From contig NZ_FOKQ01000004.1 in the NCBI RefSeq assembly GCF_900112155.1, positions 44,445 through 108,444 of the forward strand: a DNA stretch of 64,000 nt. Reading direction: 5' to 3'. Below are positions 60,473-64,000 of the stretch, piece by piece. The number at the start of each line of letters is the position of its first letter. Within the stretch, counting starts at the first letter, position 1. The notes under the pieces were generated by a model. That model had not been told where the DNA came from. It was given only the letters and a program-made list of their open reading frames with translations, and searched no databases. The translations under genes and the position numbers were made by a program. Source of the stretch: Hominimerdicola alba. Lineage in GTDB: Bacteria; Bacillota; Clostridia; Oscillospirales; Ruminococcaceae.

Positions 60473-61106
60473 TTCTGCTGCTCCATTCTTCAAAAGAGGT
60501 TATTTTTTTGGACTGTAATTCTTCTTTCGGCATCACCTTTTTAAGCAGTGCAGCGATGCTGTTATAGAGTTTTCTGTTGGTCATTTCAGCATCACCCTGA
60601 GCTTTGAAAGGCTTACCGAATATGATGGTCAGCCCGCCGAAAGGCTTGTACTTGCCGACTATCGCATAGGGCACAAGAGATGCCCCCATATCCTCAGACA
60701 TAACCGCCGCACCGTATTTGAAAGGCAGCAGCAGTTCGTCGGTATAATTGCGTTTTGCCTCAGGGGAAACATTAACAAGTTCACCATCGCGAAGGGCTTC
60801 TTTAGCGGCTTTAAGGGCTTCGGGATTATGCTTTGCGTGGAGATCTACGGGGATAGTGCCCGAACTCCTGAAAAGCCAGCCGAAAGGTCCGTCATGCAGG
60901 TCTTTTTTAGCAAGAGTACGCACTGTCCTGCGAGTGCTGATATCCACAAGGATAGGGTCAAGAGCGTGCTTGTGGTTGCCTGCAATGACCGCCGCACCCT
61001 CTTTCGGGATATTCCCCCTGCCTATTATCTTAGGCTGAAACAGGACATAAAACAGCGGTGCGAAAACCGTCCGCATTACTTTATATACCACGACTCTCTT
61101 ATCCAC
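60456..61106 (-). CDS. 1-acyl-glycerol-3-phosphate acyltransferase-like protein (PlsC family)
   Basis: 216 residues with the acyltransferase motif I NHKHALD (N44, H45, D50), a motif II region, and VNVSPEAKRNYTD where most members have FPEG. This replacement (SPEA) may alter the phosphate-binding loop. It would transfer an acyl group to a glycerol-phosphate-like acceptor at the membrane. First gene of the five-gene operon, directly behind a consensus promoter. Another full plsC may exist elsewhere for housekeeping. Confidence 0.88.
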   Translation of the reverse strand: MDKRVVVYKVMRTVFAPLFYVLFQPKIIGRGNIPKEGAAVIAGNHKHALDPILVDISTRRTVRTLAKKDLHDGPFGWLFRSSGTIPVDLHAKHNPEALKAAKEALRDGELVNVSPEAKRNYTDELLLPFKYGAAVMSEDMGASLVPYAIVGKYKPFGGLTIIFGKPFKAQGDAEMTNRKLYNSIAALLKKVMPKEELQSKKITSFEEWSSRNEKTS

Positions 61107-61145
61107 CGTGAATGACCTCCGAACCGAAATAATTTATTCATAAAT

Positions 61146-61174
61146 ATTATAGTATGATTCAGGGGGAATGTCAA
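61146..61174 (-). promoter_or_regulatory. Consensus promoter of the lipid-type operon
   Basis: Minus-strand TTGACA, 17 bp, TATAAT. Confidence 0.9.
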
Positions 61175-61214
61175 TAGATAACATAAACTTCCCGATAATA
61201 TTCACCAAACCAAC

Positions 61215-61252
61215 AAAAAGACACTCCTGCTTTTCAAGCGGAAGTGTCTTTT
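61215..61252 (-). terminator. Terminator after the secreted LRR gene
   Basis: AAAAGACACT pairs with AGTGTCTTTT, with an inner imperfect stem; T's follow on the minus strand. Confidence 0.82.
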
Positions 61253-61277
61253 GTGCTATATTAAATTTTTATCAATA

Positions 61278-62822
61278 TTACCTTACAACAAGGGGGAATG
61301 CCCTGTTGTTTAGTACGGAAGTATCCCACTTGCCGTTTACCTTAGCGCAGATAACAGCCTGATAACTCTGACCCGATGTCAGCTTGGGCGAAGTGTATGT
61401 TGTGGTATCAGCATCGGTGTACGCCTGTACCTTCCACTTGCCTGCCAGTTTAACAGCTATTCCGTACTCTTCAGCACCTTCTACTGCTGTCCAGTTCAGA
61501 CGGAACTGACGATATTTTGCATTGTATTCTTCATTTATCAGCTTGGGATATTTTGTTTTGCTGTCTTCAGCATCGATCACATTGAAGTTGTTGCCGTTTT
61601 TCAGAGCATACTTATGTGCAGCTGAATCCTTGCAGCAATTTATTACAAGATCCTTTGAGGGCTTATACATAGACATACTATATATTACTCTGGATTCACT
61701 ATTTACAAAAGCCCAGTCACCTATATCGGTCACACTTGCGGGAATTGTAATGCTTTTAAGGTTATGACAGTTTGAAAATGCAAATTCTCCTATTGTCTTT
61801 ACACTATCAGGTATAACAAAATTCTCTAAGCCTAAGCTGTATACAAAAGCTCTTTCCCCTATTTCCTCCACTCCTTCAGGGAAAGTAATACCTTTTAGAG
61901 AATCGCAATGAGCAAAAACAAATGCATCTATTTTCTTCAAGCCTTTAGGCAATGTAACATCTCTAAGGTTACTGCAATGTTCAAATGCACCATTCTCAAT
62001 AATTTCCACACTATCGGGTATAACAAGACTTTCAATACTATCGCAATCATAGAAAGCATATCTTCCAATTGTCTTAACACTATCGGGTATAACAATACTC
62101 TCAATATTACAACAATCGGCAAATGCAGCAAGTTCAATTTTCTCTACACCATCAGGTATAACTATATTCTTAAGTGTTTCACAGCCGGCAAAAACGTGCT
62201 CATCTATACACTTAAGATCTTTTGGCAATGTGATACTTTCAAGGCTTAAACAGTAAGAAAATGCCCAAAAGCCGATTTCTTTAACACTATCAGGTATAAC
62301 AATGCTCTTAATATTTTCACAATCAAAAAAAGCACTCTTACCTATATACTTCAGTTTTTGGGGTAGTGTGATACTTTCAAGACTTATGCAACCCTCAAAT
62401 GCACTTTCTTTGATCTCAGTAACACTACCCGGTATAACAACACTTGTAATATTCTTAATATTCTTGTATTTTTCACTCTCAGTTTCGTAAGATAATTTTT
62501 CATAATAGTCTATTACAACATAATCTTCATTATTAAATCTGGACATTGCGTAAAATGCTCTCTCACCAATGCTTGTTACAGCTGCACCATTGATTTCTCC
62601 GGGTATCTCGACCTCTGTATCAGAACCGATGTACCTTGCGATCTCAACAGTACCATCTTCAAGCAGAGTGTACTCAAAATCGCCAAATGTAAGTACTTCT
62701 GTCTCTTCTTCAGCACTGGCCAAGATCACTGCGTTGTTGCTTACCACTTTGTTTGGCAGAGCTGCGCCGCCGAGTACGAATGTCAGCGCCAGCAGACCTG
62801 CTACGATCTTTTTGTTGTTCAT
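61278..62822 (-). CDS. Secreted BspA-like LRR protein
   Basis: 514 residues. Signal peptide (about 1-37), then a short beta region (FGDFEYTLLEDGTVEIARY...), about 12 BspA/LRR_5 repeats of 23 residues with the consensus I.IPDSV..IG..AF..C..L (about 95-400), and a C-terminal fibronectin-III-like domain of about 90 residues (FRLNWTAVEGAEEYGIAV... YTSPKL) ending FPLVVR. No anchor or dockerin is seen. Probably an adhesin or binding protein on or outside the cell. It is a paralogue of the truncated gene upstream. AGGAGGG precedes the ATG. Confidence 0.9.
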   Translation of the reverse strand: MNNKKIVAGLLALTFVLGGAALPNKVVSNNAVILASAEEETEVLTFGDFEYTLLEDGTVEIARYIGSDTEVEIPGEINGAAVTSIGERAFYAMSRFNNEDYVVIDYYEKLSYETESEKYKNIKNITSVVIPGSVTEIKESAFEGCISLESITLPQKLKYIGKSAFFDCENIKSIVIPDSVKEIGFWAFSYCLSLESITLPKDLKCIDEHVFAGCETLKNIVIPDGVEKIELAAFADCCNIESIVIPDSVKTIGRYAFYDCDSIESLVIPDSVEIIENGAFEHCSNLRDVTLPKGLKKIDAFVFAHCDSLKGITFPEGVEEIGERAFVYSLGLENFVIPDSVKTIGEFAFSNCHNLKSITIPASVTDIGDWAFVNSESRVIYSMSMYKPSKDLVINCCKDSAAHKYALKNGNNFNVIDAEDSKTKYPKLINEEYNAKYRQFRLNWTAVEGAEEYGIAVKLAGKWKVQAYTDADTTTYTSPKLTSGQSYQAVICAKVNGKWDTSVLNNRAFPLVVR

Positions 62823-62857
62823 TTTATGAACCCTCCTAATAAAAATATTTATTTAAA

Positions 62858-62952
62858 CGACATGAACCCGACTTTTACAATTACTTATCCCGACTGTGGA
62901 TGCGGTGCTTTGTGGCACCGACCTCGTCGGGACAAGTATAAAAATCATGTCG
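62858..62952 (-). promoter_or_regulatory. Nested multi-stem leader structure upstream of the LRR gene
   Basis: Outer arms TCATGTCG/CGACATGA, middle GTCGGGACAAGT/ACTTATCCCGAC (one mismatch), inner CGGTGC/GCACCG. It lies 36 bp before the start codon. A -10-like TATACT (62935-62940, minus strand) overlaps it, so the transcript may begin in the middle stem. Either a structured 5' leader or a regulator site. Confidence 0.5.
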
Positions 62953-62988
62953 CTTATTACTAATTGTTTGTCAACAGGATATTAGCTA

Positions 62989-64000
62989 TTACCTTACAAC
63001 AAGGGGAAATGTCCTGCCATAAAGCTTGCCATCGTAGAAGATAGTATTAAGATTGCTCGTATCCCATTTGCCGTTGATCTTGGCACATATCGCAACAATA
63101 TATTCTTTTTTTGCGGTCAGCTTTGGCGAAGTATATGTCGTGACGTCAGCATCGGTCATACCAACTACCTTCCACTTGCCTGCATTCTTTATTGCTATGC
63201 CGTACTGCTCAGCACCTTCAACTTCTGTCCATGTCAGGCGGAACTGACGGTATTTTGAACTGTACTCTTCCTTTATCAACTCGGGATATTTTGTTTTGCT
63301 GCCATCAGCATCAATTACATTGAAGTTGCTGCCGCTTTCAAGAGCATCATGATATGCATATGAATCCATATAGCAATTTATCATAAGATTTATTGAATTC
63401 TTGTAGGTATTTGTGGGTTCATCGTAATCACTAAAGGCATCATATCCTATGTATGTCACGCTTTTAGGGATAGTAATACTTCTAAGGTTTTTTCCGCAGT
63501 TGCAAAAAGCCCCCCATCCGATTTCCTCCAAACTATCAGGTATAACTATTTTCTTCAGAGCTGAGCAATTTTTAAAAGCCCAATCACCTATAATCTCAAC
63601 ACTATCGGGTATGTCAATGCTCTCCAGACTGCTGCAATTTTCAAAAGTACCACCCTCAATACTCTTCAGATCCTTGGGTAATGTAATACTTTTAAGACTC
63701 AGGCATTTATAGAAAGCACCTACACCTATATATTTCAGATTTTCAGGCAATGTGATACTTTCAAGTTTTGAACAGTATTCAAATGCACTATCATCAATTT
63801 TTGTAACACTATCGGGTATAACAATACTCGTTATTTCAAAATCATCATAATAATCCTCAAATGCGGCGAATCCAATACTTGTTACAGGCGCACCATTTAT
63901 CTCAGCGGGTATCTCGACCTCTGTATCAGAACCGATGTACCTTGCGATCTCAACAGTACCATCTTCAAGCAGAGTGTACTCAAAATCGCCAAATGTAAGT
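62989..64000 (-). CDS. Secreted-type BspA-like LRR protein, 5' end outside the window
   Basis: The frame is open to the last base; about 336 residues are visible. The first visible part (GDFEYTLLEDGTVEIARYIGSD...) is nearly identical to the gene at 61278, followed by about six LRR_5 repeats and the same fibronectin-III-like C-terminal domain (YRQFRLTWTEVEGAEQYGIA) ending FPLVVR. The start codon and signal peptide must lie to the right. It has fewer repeats than its neighbour, and an extra short insertion (NTIFYDGKLYG) before the end. The pair is a tandem duplication. Confidence 0.88.
   Translation of the reverse strand, partial: LTFGDFEYTLLEDGTVEIARYIGSDTEVEIPAEINGAPVTSIGFAAFEDYYDDFEITSIVIPDSVTKIDDSAFEYCSKLESITLPENLKYIGVGAFYKCLSLKSITLPKDLKSIEGGTFENCSSLESIDIPDSVEIIGDWAFKNCSALKKIVIPDSLEEIGWGAFCNCGKNLRSITIPKSVTYIGYDAFSDYDEPTNTYKNSINLMINCYMDSYAYHDALESGSNFNVIDADGSKTKYPELIKEEYSSKYRQFRLTWTEVEGAEQYGIAIKNAGKWKVVGMTDADVTTYTSPKLTAKKEYIVAICAKINGKWDTSNLNTIFYDGKLYGRTFPLVVR

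Noticed and set aside
12..63990. CRISPR array, tRNA or rRNA genes, prophage or integrase
   Set aside because: No regularly spaced identical repeats, no recognisable tRNA or rRNA sequence and no phage or integrase motifs were seen on reading both strands.

Overview
The window reads as chromosomal DNA of a rumen/gut Ruminococcus (Bacillota, Oscillospiraceae), probably close to R. albus. The support is a type I dockerin on a secreted protein, BspA-like leucine-rich-repeat (LRR) surface proteins, a YicI-type GH31 alpha-xylosidase, a glycyl-radical pyruvate formate-lyase locus, a Na+-pumping decarboxylase, a carboxyspermidine-type polyamine gene, and many promoters with TTGACA/TATAAT-like boxes 17 bp apart. 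No rRNA, tRNA, CRISPR array, prophage or transposase was recognised.

Layout. 1-6.3 kb: polyamine genes (speE, speB, a carboxynorspermidine synthase-like gene) mixed with small unknowns. 6.4-10.6 kb: four tandem membrane-anchored LRR genes, one broken by a stop, bracketed by two paralogous small membrane proteins and separated by related stem-loops. 10.7-13.1 kb: a hydrolase, a SUKH protein and endonuclease III. 13.1-17.5 kb: an EAL protein, a long hairpin element and a frameshifted sodium symporter. 17.8-24.5 kb: response regulator, ABC transporter and histidine kinase, a small GGDEF protein, a second hairpin element, an AraC regulator and a HAD protein. 24.6-31 kb: TPM, zinc-ribbon and SPFH proteins and a receptor kinase with Cys-rich repeats. 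31-38 kb: dockerin protein, a possible small RNA, decarboxylase beta and gamma subunits, small membrane proteins, MscS. 38-49 kb: GH31, CapA, the pfl locus and tyrA. 49-56 kb: nucleobase salvage (PRTases and two NCS2 permeases). 56-61 kb: a tightly packed five-gene lipid-type operon. 61-64 kb: two secreted LRR proteins, the second cut by the window edge.

Two things stand out. First, pyruvate formate-lyase is split: the 732-residue catalytic protein stops just before the glycyl-radical domain, which is a separate 83-residue gene downstream; between them lies an 81-residue protein resembling a degenerate glycyl-radical domain. The activase gene pflA is close by. Second, a family of about 750-bp mirror-symmetric intergenic elements, each a string of hairpins with compensating base changes between copies, occurs as two full and three partial copies.

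Other items worth attention are the PlsC / acyl-ligase / B12-type radical SAM / CDP-alcohol transferase / papain-like operon with its own strong promoter, two short promoter-terminator units that may encode small RNAs, four TTAAG repeats in front of the ABC transporter, and three coding frames broken by a frameshift or stop. All similarity statements come from reading motifs by eye; no database search was possible.
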